Source: UBA6186 sp050012295 (GTDB taxonomy: Bacteria > Pseudomonadota > Gammaproteobacteria > UBA6186 > Azoamicaceae). Taken from it: a DNA stretch of 64,000 nt. Of this stretch, positions 1 to 8,362 are shown piece by piece; positions within the stretch are counted from its first letter, which is position 1; each line of letters starts with the position of its first letter. Both the position numbers and the translations under genes were made by a program. The stretch spans positions 1-64,000 of the forward strand of contig JBEKHL010000002.1 of NCBI GenBank assembly GCA_050012295.1, given 5' to 3'. The notes below the pieces were generated by a model. The model was not told the origin of the DNA, did no database searches, and was given only the letters and a program-made list of their open reading frames with translations.

Positions 1-115
1 TTACACTAGTTAATGCTGCTGTTAATGTGGTTTTACCATGATCAACATGGCCTATTGTGCCAACATTTATATGTGGCAAATCTCTTTCAAATTTAGTTTT
101 TACCCCAGATGACAT
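1..115 (-). CDS. tuf: Elongation factor Tu, N-terminal fragment
   Basis: This is the 5' end of an EF-Tu gene running off the left edge of the window. EF-Tu is the GTPase that delivers aminoacyl-tRNA to the ribosome. The first 38 codons are visible, from the ATG at 113-115, and contain the P-loop GHVDHGKTTLTAAL that is diagnostic for EF-Tu. It lies 28 bp downstream of tRNA-Thr(GGT) on the same strand, the tyrU-glyT-thrT-tufB order known from enteric bacteria, so it is probably cotranscribed with the tRNAs. Whether a second tuf copy exists cannot be seen here. Confidence 0.97.
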   Translation of the reverse strand, partial: MSSGVKTKFERDLPHINVGTIGHVDHGKTTLTAALTSV

Positions 116-142
116 TAAATTTCCTCCAAATAAACTTTTTAC

Positions 143-214
143 AGCCCACAACCGGGATTGAACCGGTGACCTCTTCCTTACCAAGGAAGTGCTCTGCCCC
201 TGAGCTATGTGGGC
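143..214 (-). tRNA. tRNA-Thr (anticodon GGT)
   Basis: A 72-nt cloverleaf reads on the minus strand. A seven-base acceptor stem GCCCACA pairs with TGTGGGC, the anticodon stem CTTCC/GGAAG encloses loop TTGGTAA, and the T arm carries GGTTCAATCC. The anticodon is GGT. No CCA is encoded after the discriminator T, so the end must be added enzymatically. It corresponds in position to thrT upstream of tufB. Confidence 0.95.
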
Positions 215-227
215 AAATATATATCTT

Positions 228-301
228 TGGAGCGGGCGATGGGAATCGAACCCACGCTATCAGCTTGGAAGGCTGAAGTTCTACCATTGAACTACGCCCG
301 C
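228..301 (-). tRNA. tRNA-Gly (anticodon TCC)
   Basis: Minus-strand cloverleaf with acceptor stem GCGGGCG/CGCCCGC, anticodon stem TCAGC/GCTGA around loop CTTCCAA, and a standard T arm. The anticodon is TCC. Unlike the other four tRNA genes in this window, its encoded 3' end continues into CCA (included at 228-230). It corresponds in position to glyT of the tufB operon. Confidence 0.95.
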
Positions 302-326
302 ACTACTACCACTTATTTTCTTCTTT

Positions 327-408
327 TGGAGAGAGTAGGATTCGAACCTACGAAGGCAGAGCCGGCAGATTTACAGTCTGCTCCCTTTGGCCGCTCGGGA
401 ATCTCTCC
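327..408 (-). tRNA. tRNA-Tyr (anticodon GTA)
   Basis: An 82-nt minus-strand tRNA with the long variable arm expected of bacterial tRNA-Tyr. The acceptor stem is GGAGAGA/TCTCTCC and the anticodon loop CTGTAAA gives GTA. The 3' end is followed by AAA rather than CCA. It is the first tRNA of the tyrU-glyT-thrT-tufB segment. Confidence 0.95.
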
Positions 409-488
409 ATTTAAACAACAAATACCCTAAACAACTAAGTTATATAATTTAATTTATAACTATTATAATAACCAAAAGCCATAACGCG

Positions 489-520
489 GTATTCTTTCAT
501 GATGAAGACAATAAAGTCAA
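489..520 (-). promoter_or_regulatory. Possible promoter for the tRNA-Tyr/Gly/Thr-tuf segment
   Basis: On the minus strand TTGACT (515-520) is followed by GAATAC (489-494) and a GC-rich CCGCG discriminator-like stretch, as in stable-RNA promoters. The 20-bp spacing is longer than usual, so the call is weak. A promoter is expected in this gap because the autotransporter gene separates these tRNAs from tRNA-Thr(TGT). Confidence 0.3.
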
Positions 521-566
521 GGAAATACTACCTTTTTGATTCAAACAATACTTATCTAAAATTAAC

Positions 567-3113
567 TTAGATTGCTAATTTAATTTCTAGCATTCCAGAA
601 TGTTCAATAAATCGATATTTTTTATACAAATTGTAATTGGCAGTAAAGGTAACCCTATCATCAAGAGCATAAATTATACCAAATCCAGCATTATAAGTAA
701 TTTTGGCAAGCGAAATACCTTTTATAACAAAACTACTACCACCACCTATAAATTGGGAAGTAATTTCTGGGTCGTTCATGCTAAAATTTTTCAATACCAT
801 AAAGTGGAACTCTGGATTAAATAATTCATACTGCTCCTTATTTAGAAAAGAAAATTTAATACCTAAGCCACCTTCAATATCCCGTAGATCCGTGCTAGAA
901 ATTTGAGAAAGACCAATATCTCCCGCTCCTTTTTCGCTATATTTAGATTGACGCAATAAAGTATATTGTGCATATATATTAGGGATTATACTAAGATCGC
1001 CTATAGCGCAAACATAACCACTAGCAATTTTAGCTGATGGTTGAATACTGCTAAACGTTCCGGCAGCAACTCTATCAGCAAAAACGATATTACGAGTATT
1101 TTTATATGTGTTTATAGCAAACGATAAAAACCCATCTAAATAATATCTTTTGGGAGCATAAGAACTATAAAAAGTTGTTTGATAACTCATGATTTTAAGT
1201 GTATTAGCCGGAACATCTTTAGTTTTTAAATTAGTATTAACATAACTTAATCCAATGCCAACCAAACCATTATAACCAATTTGCGTATCACCCCCAAAAG
1301 CAAAACCACTAACATTCGCCTTATACCCTAAAAATCCTTGACTTTCCTGTTGTAAAACTCTACTACCCATGCCTTTAATCCACAAATGCCCATCATATTT
1401 CATACCACCTGCAGTATAACCAGTTTTAATATCATCCCTAATACCAATCCTAGTAACTTGTTCTACACGTTCAGCTGTTGCTGCAGTAGCCATAGATCCA
1501 ACCCTCAAACTAACAGTTTGTAACCCTTGTTGACTATTAGCATCTGGATAAAGTTGATTGTAATCTTTAATCATAGCGTTTAATGTAGTTTCTTGATCAA
1601 TTAAATTAAACGTTGTGATAGCATCATTAGAAAATTTTTTACTAACTATACCATTCTCTATAACAGTAACCATTGCTTGAACACCTGGATCAGAAAATGG
1701 ACAACGAGCAACCGTAACTTGAACATCATTATTCTGATTAGCTGCTATAGAATATTTAAGTGCTGGCGACGACCCTGTTATTGTTGTGTTCATAAGATTC
1801 GGAGCTGTATTACCGCCAACTATAATATCTAAAATTTGCCCATTAGTTAATACCGTATTACCAGAAGTAACTACTTGGACAGTACTATTAGAAAGATCAA
1901 CTCTACCTGAACTACCAATAGTTAGTTGCGCCGAAACACCATTATTTATATTTGCTATATGTATTGAACCCTCCGTATTAGACCTATAAACCCCATCAAT
2001 AGTTGTATTTGGATTCTGTATGCTAACAGTCCCGCCGTTGGTAAAATTTCCTGTAACAGTAGTACCACTACTATCACTACTGCTACCTAAAACTATAGTT
2101 CCACTATTAGTGACTGTACCTATAGTCGCCTCTATGCCGGCACCAGAAATTGTTGTAGTAGTCCCGGCAGCCGCCGTTAAAGTATTAATCCCTGATATAT
2201 TAGAGTTAACATTAAAAGTTGTACCAACACTATTTACGTTTATGTTGCCAATATTGCTTATAAGGCCTCCCGTTGTAAATCTAGCTGTTAAGCCCGTTAT
2301 ACCTCCTACATTTAAAATACTAGTCGTATCACCTGTTCCTCCAGTTATAATCCCTTCTATAGCATTAGTATTCGTTAAATTTATAGTACCGCCGACACCA
2401 AGATTAATATTGCCTTGTATATAACCACCATTGTTATTTAAGATATCTCCATTTCCTGTAGTAATATTCCCATCTATAAAGCCTGAATTTGTAATTGTGT
2501 TAGGTGTTAAGCCATTTCCTAAATTAATAGCGCCTTGTATTTCTCCGGAATTCGTGATTAAGTTAGCGTTGGTTGTTGAGTTTGAAGCGTTATTTCCCAT
2601 AGTAATAGCACCATATATGTAAGAATTATTACCATTAGTAAGTTGCAACGATGTTTTCCCGCTAGTATCTCCCGATATTGCATTACCTACAAAATTGTTA
2701 GTGCCAGCAGGATTTTGATTAGCTATAGTGCCACTATTATTTATTGTTAATACACAAGCATTACTTGGAGAAATAGTGCTGAAATCTATAACATTATTTC
2801 CATTAACAGTTGTGATACTGCTACCTGAATTAACAGTGATAGCGGCAGAAGAACCTGTAGTGCCACTAGATGAGACAGCAACACTCCCCAGACTACCAGA
2901 ATTACTTACTGTCCCAACTACACCATTACTATCACCTACTTGTAATGTCCCGCCAGATTGATTAAACACTGCCCCATTGGTTATGCTTGTAGATGAGCTA
3001 TCAGCTACGTATGTGCTATCAATATCTGTGGTGGCCCACCCCACACTAAAAACTGCCAGTTGCCCAATCAAATAAGCAGTTATAGCTTTAGAAAATCTTG
3101 CCTTCCTTGGCAT
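567..3113 (-). CDS. Type V autotransporter with repetitive passenger domain
   Basis: An 848-residue surface or secreted protein of the classical autotransporter (type Va) architecture. A signal peptide covers about residues 1-27 (cleavage expected after VGWA). A Gly/Ser/Thr/Asn-rich passenger follows, including repeats of about 22 residues with the pattern TNSGxIxGxIxxGNG near residues 185-270, which fold as a beta-helix in such proteins. From about residue 590 onward the alternating pattern fits a 12-strand beta-barrel translocator. The protein ends LEIKLAI rather than in an aromatic residue, which is unusual for the final barrel strand. AGGAG lies 6 bp before the ATG. The passenger function (adhesin, protease or other) is not recognisable. 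The gene sits between two parts of a normally contiguous tRNA-tuf cluster. Confidence 0.9.
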   Translation of the reverse strand: MPRKARFSKAITAYLIGQLAVFSVGWATTDIDSTYVADSSSTSITNGAVFNQSGGTLQVGDSNGVVGTVSNSGSLGSVAVSSSGTTGSSAAITVNSGSSITTVNGNNVIDFSTISPSNACVLTINNSGTIANQNPAGTNNFVGNAISGDTSGKTSLQLTNGNNSYIYGAITMGNNASNSTTNANLITNSGEIQGAINLGNGLTPNTITNSGFIDGNITTGNGDILNNNGGYIQGNINLGVGGTINLTNTNAIEGIITGGTGDTTSILNVGGITGLTARFTTGGLISNIGNINVNSVGTTFNVNSNISGINTLTAAAGTTTTISGAGIEATIGTVTNSGTIVLGSSSDSSGTTVTGNFTNGGTVSIQNPNTTIDGVYRSNTEGSIHIANINNGVSAQLTIGSSGRVDLSNSTVQVVTSGNTVLTNGQILDIIVGGNTAPNLMNTTITGSSPALKYSIAANQNNDVQVTVARCPFSDPGVQAMVTVIENGIVSKKFSNDAITTFNLIDQETTLNAMIKDYNQLYPDANSQQGLQTVSLRVGSMATAATAERVEQVTRIGIRDDIKTGYTAGGMKYDGHLWIKGMGSRVLQQESQGFLGYKANVSGFAFGGDTQIGYNGLVGIGLSYVNTNLKTKDVPANTLKIMSYQTTFYSSYAPKRYYLDGFLSFAINTYKNTRNIVFADRVAAGTFSSIQPSAKIASGYVCAIGDLSIIPNIYAQYTLLRQSKYSEKGAGDIGLSQISSTDLRDIEGGLGIKFSFLNKEQYELFNPEFHFMVLKNFSMNDPEITSQFIGGGSSFVIKGISLAKITYNAGFGIIYALDDRVTFTANYNLYKKYRFIEHSGMLEIKLAI

Positions 3114-3295
3114 TGGGACTCCTGTCTATGGATTGTATATTTTTATATCTAATTTAAATTATATCTATAAAATTAAAGAATATTTATTATTTTAGCTGTT
3201 TTTAATCATGGTAAACCCCAAAAAACTTTTTAGACTGCTAACTATTTGGTGTTGTTGTTAAAGAAAAGTATTAATAATTCTTATATAAAGTATAA

Positions 3296-3368
3296 AGCTG
3301 GCGACAGGATTTGAACCCACGACCGGCTGATTACAAATCAGCTGCTCTACCAACTGAGCTACGCCAGC
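3296..3368 (-). tRNA. tRNA-Thr (anticodon TGT)
   Basis: A 73-nt minus-strand cloverleaf: acceptor GCTGGCG/CGCCAGC, anticodon stem GCTGA/TCAGC with loop TTTGTAA, anticodon TGT. No encoded CCA follows. In enteric bacteria this is the first gene (thrU) of the thrU-tyrU-glyT-thrT-tufB operon. Here the autotransporter lies between it and tRNA-Tyr. Confidence 0.95.
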
Positions 3369-3392
3369 AACAGTTAAAACTTAAGATTTAAA

Positions 3393-3420
3393 ATTGTACA
3401 TTAAACTTTTGGTAAATCAA
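3393..3420 (-). promoter_or_regulatory. Candidate sigma-70 promoter of tRNA-Thr(TGT)
   Basis: On the minus strand TTGATT (3415-3420) and TACAAT (3393-3398) are separated by 16 bp, about 25 bp upstream of the mature tRNA 5' end. Both hexamers are close to the sigma-70 consensus. Transcription could continue into the autotransporter gene. Confidence 0.5.
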
Positions 3421-3444
3421 ACTCTTAGTGTATTTATTATATAT

Positions 3445-4725
3445 TTATGAGCTTCTTTGGTTAGCAGTTTTACGAAAGCAAAAAATTGATTTATCCGCAA
3501 AAGTAACGAAGATTACTGCTACTGTTAGCAACATAAAACTAGCAATATAAATTGCCGGAGCTAATGCCATATTAGTTTTATGCCATAACCACAAACAAAC
3601 TGCCGTTAATGTTTTACCGATCCCTGCCCCACCTATACTACTTCCCACCCCCACTAACAAATATTTTTCTGGCAAATCAATTACTACTTTTTCGTACCAC
3701 AAGTTTAATGGGCAAGCAAACACTACCCCCCAAAACACCACCCAGCATCTAACTAGCATGGCTGTTAAAATTGTAGAATTTTCTAGTAAATTAAACATGG
3801 GGATAATAGTAATAGTTAATACGACACTAGCAAACAACATGACTTTATTAGGGTTAAATTTATACTTTAAAACAACAGCTCCAATAAAAAAAACAAGCAA
3901 CAAATCTAACATTAATAAATAATTATTCATATACAACATATTAGCTAAAGAAATATTAGAAGATACTAATGGTACAAAACTATTTAAAAATATAAATGCC
4001 ACACTATAAGTAATGTGGGTAAATCCTGCCACTATTACAATTTTTAAAATATTATATCTGTTTTGCCATAAAAAAATCCAATTGGTTTTGTTAAATATTT
4101 TATATTCTAATTTTTTATATTCCCAAGAAAAATACCGCAAAACAACACCTACTAACCCTACACTACCACCAACAAAAAAACTAATACGCCAAGCATTTAT
4201 ATACTTACTACTGTATACTACTGTAGAAACGACCGATGCTAAAATAATACCTACTATTACTGAGCTTTCGTAAAAACAAGAAGATTTTAAAGCAACATTT
4301 TGCGTTTTATTTTCAATTATATATAATTTGGCAATAGTGCTCTCACCGCTAGCAAATATCCCGCGTAACGCCCTAACAACTATCAAGAAAACAGGGGCAA
4401 AATTCCCAATGGTTTTATAATCAGGTATACAGCCTAATAATACTGTAGTAATAGCTACTCCAATTAAAGAGTAAGACAAACCAAATATAGGGCCACGCCT
4501 ATAAGCTATTACCCCAAAAATAATAGCCCCAATTGGTTTAGTAATTATCGAAGTTGCCAAAATACTATATGCTAAAATTAGCTGAACCACTGGTTCATGG
4601 TGCGGGAAAAAAATTGGTGCCAATATCGGCGCTAAAAAAGAATATAAAGCTGTATCAAAATGATCTAATAAATTTCCAATTAATATAGTAACTTCTGATA
4701 TATCCTTTTTTAAAATTTTAAACAA
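3445..4725 (-). CDS. MFS transporter, MHS (ProP-like) family
   Basis: A 426-residue integral membrane protein with about 12 hydrophobic segments. The N-terminal IGNLLDHFDTALYSFLAPI and the following TKPIGAIIFG match the metabolite:H+ symporter subgroup of the major facilitator superfamily (ProP, ShiA, KgtP relatives), normally proton-coupled uptake of small organic solutes. The substrate cannot be read from sequence. Such transporters are frequently multiplied in intracellular bacteria. The predicted start is a TTG at 4723-4725 and no ATG lies nearby in frame, so the N-terminus is uncertain by a few residues. The last residues are hydrophilic (FRKTANQRSS), a normal cytoplasmic tail. Confidence 0.85.
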   Translation of the reverse strand: MFKILKKDISEVTILIGNLLDHFDTALYSFLAPILAPIFFPHHEPVVQLILAYSILATSIITKPIGAIIFGVIAYRRGPIFGLSYSLIGVAITTVLLGCIPDYKTIGNFAPVFLIVVRALRGIFASGESTIAKLYIIENKTQNVALKSSCFYESSVIVGIILASVVSTVVYSSKYINAWRISFFVGGSVGLVGVVLRYFSWEYKKLEYKIFNKTNWIFLWQNRYNILKIVIVAGFTHITYSVAFIFLNSFVPLVSSNISLANMLYMNNYLLMLDLLLVFFIGAVVLKYKFNPNKVMLFASVVLTITIIPMFNLLENSTILTAMLVRCWVVFWGVVFACPLNLWYEKVVIDLPEKYLLVGVGSSIGGAGIGKTLTAVCLWLWHKTNMALAPAIYIASFMLLTVAVIFVTFADKSIFCFRKTANQRSS

Positions 4726-4771
4726 TTTATTTACATACCTTTTAAGTCGTATATGTTCCTTAGAAAAATAA

Positions 4772-5746
4772 TTATATAGTAGCTCTTTTCTTTGAGGAAG
4801 TAGCTTTTGTGGCTTTTTTGCTAAAATCTTCTGCTAACTCCGTATTTAATTCAGCCCCACCCCAACCATTTTGATGGTACAATGCTAACACTCTATTTGC
4901 TTCTATATTATCTGGTGTCTTATCAACAGTTTTTTTAGCTGCTTTGAATTTTTTTTTAGAATGATTAAAAAGATTTTTTAAATTATCTTCTACATTAACT
5001 GTTCCTGTTTTATTTATCAACAAGTCAACCGCTCTATCTACTACTGTTACACCTTCCGTTCTATCTATAATTTGCATTTTTATTGAACAACCCAACCCTT
5101 CTTGCAATGCCTCTTCTGCTAACTGTTTAGCATTAAGAATTTTGGGCCTTAATTCTAATAATTCTTCTTCCTGACGTTGAAGCTCTGCTTTTCTTAAACT
5201 AACTGCCAATTTAATATCAAAAAAAAATCTCTTATGTTTCAGGCCATACAAACACTCTACTGACGGTTCTTCAAATTCCCCTAGATATTTCGCTCGATCC
5301 CTTATCGCTTGGAAGATCTTAGTGTATAATCTTTTATTAAACTGCTGACAACTATCTAACCATAACGTTGTTTCGTTTTCGCAAAAATCATACTTAGCAC
5401 CAGCTTTAATAAGCTCGTATGCAGCGTCAATTTGTTCTGGCAGTAAGTTAACAAACGGTATGGCTTTTAGTGGTATTTTACTACCATCTTTTATGCCATC
5501 AATAGAAACATGTAGATCTATTAATAAATTTATTATACTAACAGGAGCATTGTTTAATATTGCTACACCAATTAAATTATACCCACTATCCGGACAAATA
5601 AAATTTCGTAAGTCTTGATAAAAAGTAAGAAGCACTTTTAACTTTGCAACCTCAGCATTTTTTATATAATTTACAGCCTTTAAGTACTCTTTAGCCATAT
5701 CTGGCGGCAGAATAAAAGACTCTTCTTCTTCTAAAATTGCGTGCAT
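4772..5746 (-). CDS. Unrecognised protein with helical-repeat and Sel1-like C-terminal features
   Basis: A 324-residue soluble protein with a good AAAGG ribosome site before its ATG. No family is recognised with confidence. Residues about 60-150 contain helix pairs with ankyrin-like flavour (NLLIDLHVSIDG, AYELIKAGAKYDF). Residues about 180-215 form a charged, Glu/Gln-rich coiled coil. The C-terminus has a single TPR/Sel1-like unit (EANRVLALYHQNGWGG followed by AEDFSKKA) and a basic tail. There is no signal peptide or membrane segment. Such mosaics are common in secreted effectors of amoeba-associated bacteria, but that role is only inference. The next gene upstream is 128 bp away on the same strand. 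Confidence 0.6.
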   Translation of the reverse strand: MHAILEEEESFILPPDMAKEYLKAVNYIKNAEVAKLKVLLTFYQDLRNFICPDSGYNLIGVAILNNAPVSIINLLIDLHVSIDGIKDGSKIPLKAIPFVNLLPEQIDAAYELIKAGAKYDFCENETTLWLDSCQQFNKRLYTKIFQAIRDRAKYLGEFEEPSVECLYGLKHKRFFFDIKLAVSLRKAELQRQEEELLELRPKILNAKQLAEEALQEGLGCSIKMQIIDRTEGVTVVDRAVDLLINKTGTVNVEDNLKNLFNHSKKKFKAAKKTVDKTPDNIEANRVLALYHQNGWGGAELNTELAEDFSKKATKATSSKKRATI

Positions 5747-5823
5747 AGCCTTTATTACCTATTTGTATCTATATCTGTCAGTTAAGTATAGTTACAAAAA
5801 CAACTAGGCGAGGTTAATTTTAG

Positions 5824-5853
5824 AATACCAAAAACTCATGTATGTTAAGAATA
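5824..5853 (+). repeat. Copy of a dispersed 30-bp repeat
   Basis: This unit aligns without gaps to the copy at 49606-49635, with 22 of 30 positions identical by hand count, including the central AAAACTCAT. It also shares the 16-bp block TTAATTTTAGAATACC (starting at 5814) with the right arm of the inverted repeat at 35815-35937. It lies in the gap between two minus-strand genes of unknown function. Confidence 0.6.
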
Positions 5854-5874
5854 ATTACAATTAATTAGATATTT

Positions 5875-6765
5875 TTAATTTTTTTTATCTTTATTTTCAA
5901 ATCTATATTTTAATTGTCCTTCACCTTCTTTATGCTCTTCTTGGAATATTTTATCTTTATTAATTATATCTAGACCTTGTTTAAATTTATTAGTGATCGC
6001 TGGATTGCCATCCAAACCCTTTACTGTCATATTCATGTTTTTATTATTGTTAAACCGCAATACACTATGCGAAAGCTCTATCATTATTCCTATGGCTTCA
6101 TCGGTTACTTCTTCATTTGATGTTGATTTTATGGTAAACGAACCATTTGGATTTTTTGTAACGGTTATTTCTTGGTATGGTTTTCCTTCTTCTTTTTGTG
6201 AAAGAATAAATCCATCTGTCCCGTCTGTTTTTTCTTCAAACTTCCAACCTTGATAGACTTCTAGTCTTGCTTTAACTCTATCTTTATATTGATCTCCATC
6301 TTTTTTTTGCTCTTTTTTACTAGATTCCCTCTCTGTAACTCTTTGTTCAGCAAATTTATCATGTTCCTCTTTTGCAACCACAGCATATTTTTCCGTTCTT
6401 TTTTGTGCTTGCTTCTTAAGGCTGTCGAATGATTTGCCTTTTGTTTTTGCAAAACTTGGACTAAAGTTTTTAGCTGCTACTTTTTCTAGATTTTTACGTA
6501 CAATATCGTTTAACCCATCTATAGGCGTTGGAGGAGGATGCAATGGAGCATGAGTATCAGACTCTGCTTTTTCCGCAAGTTTTTCTTGTAAATTTGCAGC
6601 TAATTTAGCGCATAATGCTTTAGTATATTTTTCTACTGCTTCAATGTTTTCTTCTTTTGTGTCTATTCCATTTTCTAGTTTTTCACAAGCTTCTTTAAAT
6701 TCTGGGCATAGTAATTCTGGCCTATACTTGTCTGATTCTGCTCCTACTCCTAAACTACTAATCAT
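5875..6765 (-). CDS. Unrecognised Lys/Glu-rich protein
   Basis: A 296-residue hydrophilic protein without signal peptide or membrane segment and with no recognised family. Residues 1-80 are acidic helix. About 95-185 are Lys/Glu/Gln-rich and probably coiled coil. About 185-290 look like a compact alpha/beta domain (FEEKTDGTDGFILSQ, then a Thr/Asn-rich strand and GIMIELSHSVLRF). It starts 26 bp after the stop of the gene at 6792-8108, with TCAGGG just before the ATG, so the two are probably one transcription unit. A role in host interaction is possible but unsupported by any motif. Confidence 0.6.
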   Translation of the reverse strand: MISSLGVGAESDKYRPELLCPEFKEACEKLENGIDTKEENIEAVEKYTKALCAKLAANLQEKLAEKAESDTHAPLHPPPTPIDGLNDIVRKNLEKVAAKNFSPSFAKTKGKSFDSLKKQAQKRTEKYAVVAKEEHDKFAEQRVTERESSKKEQKKDGDQYKDRVKARLEVYQGWKFEEKTDGTDGFILSQKEEGKPYQEITVTKNPNGSFTIKSTSNEEVTDEAIGIMIELSHSVLRFNNNKNMNMTVKGLDGNPAITNKFKQGLDIINKDKIFQEEHKEGEGQLKYRFENKDKKN

Positions 6766-6791
6766 CCCTGATAAGCCGTCACTACAAGTTC

Positions 6792-8108
6792 TCAGAAAAA
6801 ACGGCTGGATCCTGTGGTTGATTGGTAAAGTGGTTGTAAAACCTCAGAAATTGCATGAGGAATATCATTAATAAGAGCTATCATTTCTGGAGTTATCTTT
6901 TTTGTATCTGTAATACCAGTGTTATATGAATTAACAGCCTGTGTTATCAACAATCTTAACTCTTCAGTTTTTTCAGCAGCGGTATCTATTCTTCTCTTAC
7001 AAGCCACTTTAATATCCGCTGGAAACGATGTGGCCGTAGAAGTTGTAGTTAAACTATTTGGATCGTCAATGACAGATTGCAAACCCAACTCTTTCAAAAA
7101 AAACACTGTTGTTTGGTCTGTTTTAACTGCTTCAGCAAATTCTTTTAATGAATTTTTGGTTAAACGATTTAATAGCTTATTAAGTATTTGCACGTCCTTA
7201 TCAAGCAAGTCTGAAGCCTGCGTCTCTGCAGCAAGTTTTATAAATTTTTTAATATGAGGTATAGTGTCTTCACGCAATGCTTTTTGTCTGCCTAAAACAG
7301 TACGCACAAACCTCTGCATTATTTTAGCTTTAGCTTCTTGATCGTTACTAAGATCCTTAATTTTTTCTGCAAAAGATAGATTTGCTAATGCGCTTAGATG
7401 TTCAGGATCTTGTTTGTAATCTTTTGTGGTATCTCCTGCCGGATCTGTTAAGTATAATTCGAGCGATTTATTCTGGTCTTTATTTGCATCTTTAAATTTT
7501 TCTAAAAAAGCTTTATTTATTCCTTTCTGTGCCTCAATATCTTCTGCCACATGTAATTGTGCCGTTAACTCTGCTATTTTGTCTGTACAGGCTCCCAGAT
7601 CTATTGATGTGCTTCTAACATTATTAACATTAACCTTATTGAATTCTTCTGCAACTTGCTCCCCAAGTAATTCAGCTTGTTTTTTCGCAAGATTTTGTAT
7701 TGCGGCTACACGATATTCTTCTATAGCCTTTTGTAAAGCACTAATATGTTCGTTTAACTGGGTTGAATTATTAATCGTAGAAAAATCGCCAATATCAAAC
7801 AATTCTTTATATTTCCCAAAAATTTTAGCGCCAAGCTCAACATCTTGTTGAACTAGGCTTTTAAAATGTGGCACCACCCCATTTAAAAATACTTTCTTAG
7901 CCCCAATTGTACTTTCTAATATTCCACTATCCAAAAAAACTGCTGGGATTTTATGAAGCGTATCATTACACAACACCACAAAAACATGTTGATCAACCGC
8001 ACCACGACTAATATCCGATATTTCTTTAATTATTCCGCATAAAGAATTTTGTGCTTGCAGCATTATGTTATCTATGTCTGCATGTTGAAAAACTTTAGAT
8101 GTCTTCAT
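6792..8108 (-). CDS. Unrecognised long helical protein, first gene of a two-gene unit
   Basis: A 438-residue, mostly alpha-helical soluble protein with no recognised family. It opens with MKTSKVFQHADIDN preceded by a strong GGAG ribosome site. Helical, coiled-coil-prone stretches occupy roughly residues 110-310 (for example KKQAELLGEQVAEEFNKV and AETQASDLLDKDVQILNKL). No signal peptide, membrane span or catalytic motif is evident. The following gene (5875-6765) begins 26 bp after its stop. The divergent neighbour is a toxin-antitoxin pair 254 bp away. Large coiled-coil proteins of this style are often translocated effectors in Legionellales, which remains a guess here. Confidence 0.6.
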   Translation of the reverse strand: MKTSKVFQHADIDNIMLQAQNSLCGIIKEISDISRGAVDQHVFVVLCNDTLHKIPAVFLDSGILESTIGAKKVFLNGVVPHFKSLVQQDVELGAKIFGKYKELFDIGDFSTINNSTQLNEHISALQKAIEEYRVAAIQNLAKKQAELLGEQVAEEFNKVNVNNVRSTSIDLGACTDKIAELTAQLHVAEDIEAQKGINKAFLEKFKDANKDQNKSLELYLTDPAGDTTKDYKQDPEHLSALANLSFAEKIKDLSNDQEAKAKIMQRFVRTVLGRQKALREDTIPHIKKFIKLAAETQASDLLDKDVQILNKLLNRLTKNSLKEFAEAVKTDQTTVFFLKELGLQSVIDDPNSLTTTSTATSFPADIKVACKRRIDTAAEKTEELRLLITQAVNSYNTGITDTKKITPEMIALINDIPHAISEVLQPLYQSTTGSSRFF

Positions 8109-8315
8109 GTCAATCTCCCACGATTTTTATAATATTAATACTTATAAGTTTAGCTTAATTTGCCTACATTTTGGCTTAAACTAATAATTAATATTGCTGG
8201 TAATTGCGGGTGTGTCGGGAAGGTTGTTTTTTAAAATTATATAATAAAAACATAATAAAAAACACTATATAAATTACCTGTCAATTTAGTAATAATTAAA
8301 CCCAAACAAAGAACC

Positions 8316-8334
8316 TACCCTTAAAGGGTATACT
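8316..8334 (+). promoter_or_regulatory. Palindromic operator overlapping the -10 of the toxin-antitoxin promoter
   Basis: A perfect palindrome TACCCTTAAAGGGTA (7-bp arms around a central A, 8316-8330) overlaps a -10-like TATACT at 8329-8334. It lies 33-47 bp upstream of the toxin ATG. Autoregulated HigBA/RelBE-type operons typically carry such a site for the antitoxin, so repression by the downstream HTH protein is likely. Confidence 0.6.
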
Positions 8335-8362
8335 ATTTACAACGATCTGAGATTTTATTATA

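Noticed and set aside
2020..2424. Long open frame antisense to the autotransporter passenger region
   Set aside because: It is a reverse reading of Gly/Thr/Asn-rich repeat codons, yields Val/Pro/Leu low complexity and has no ribosome site.
1600..2700. Tandem repeats suggesting a CRISPR array or minisatellite
   Set aside because: The repeats are imperfect, in frame, and encode beta-helix repeats of the autotransporter. Spacers of constant length are absent.
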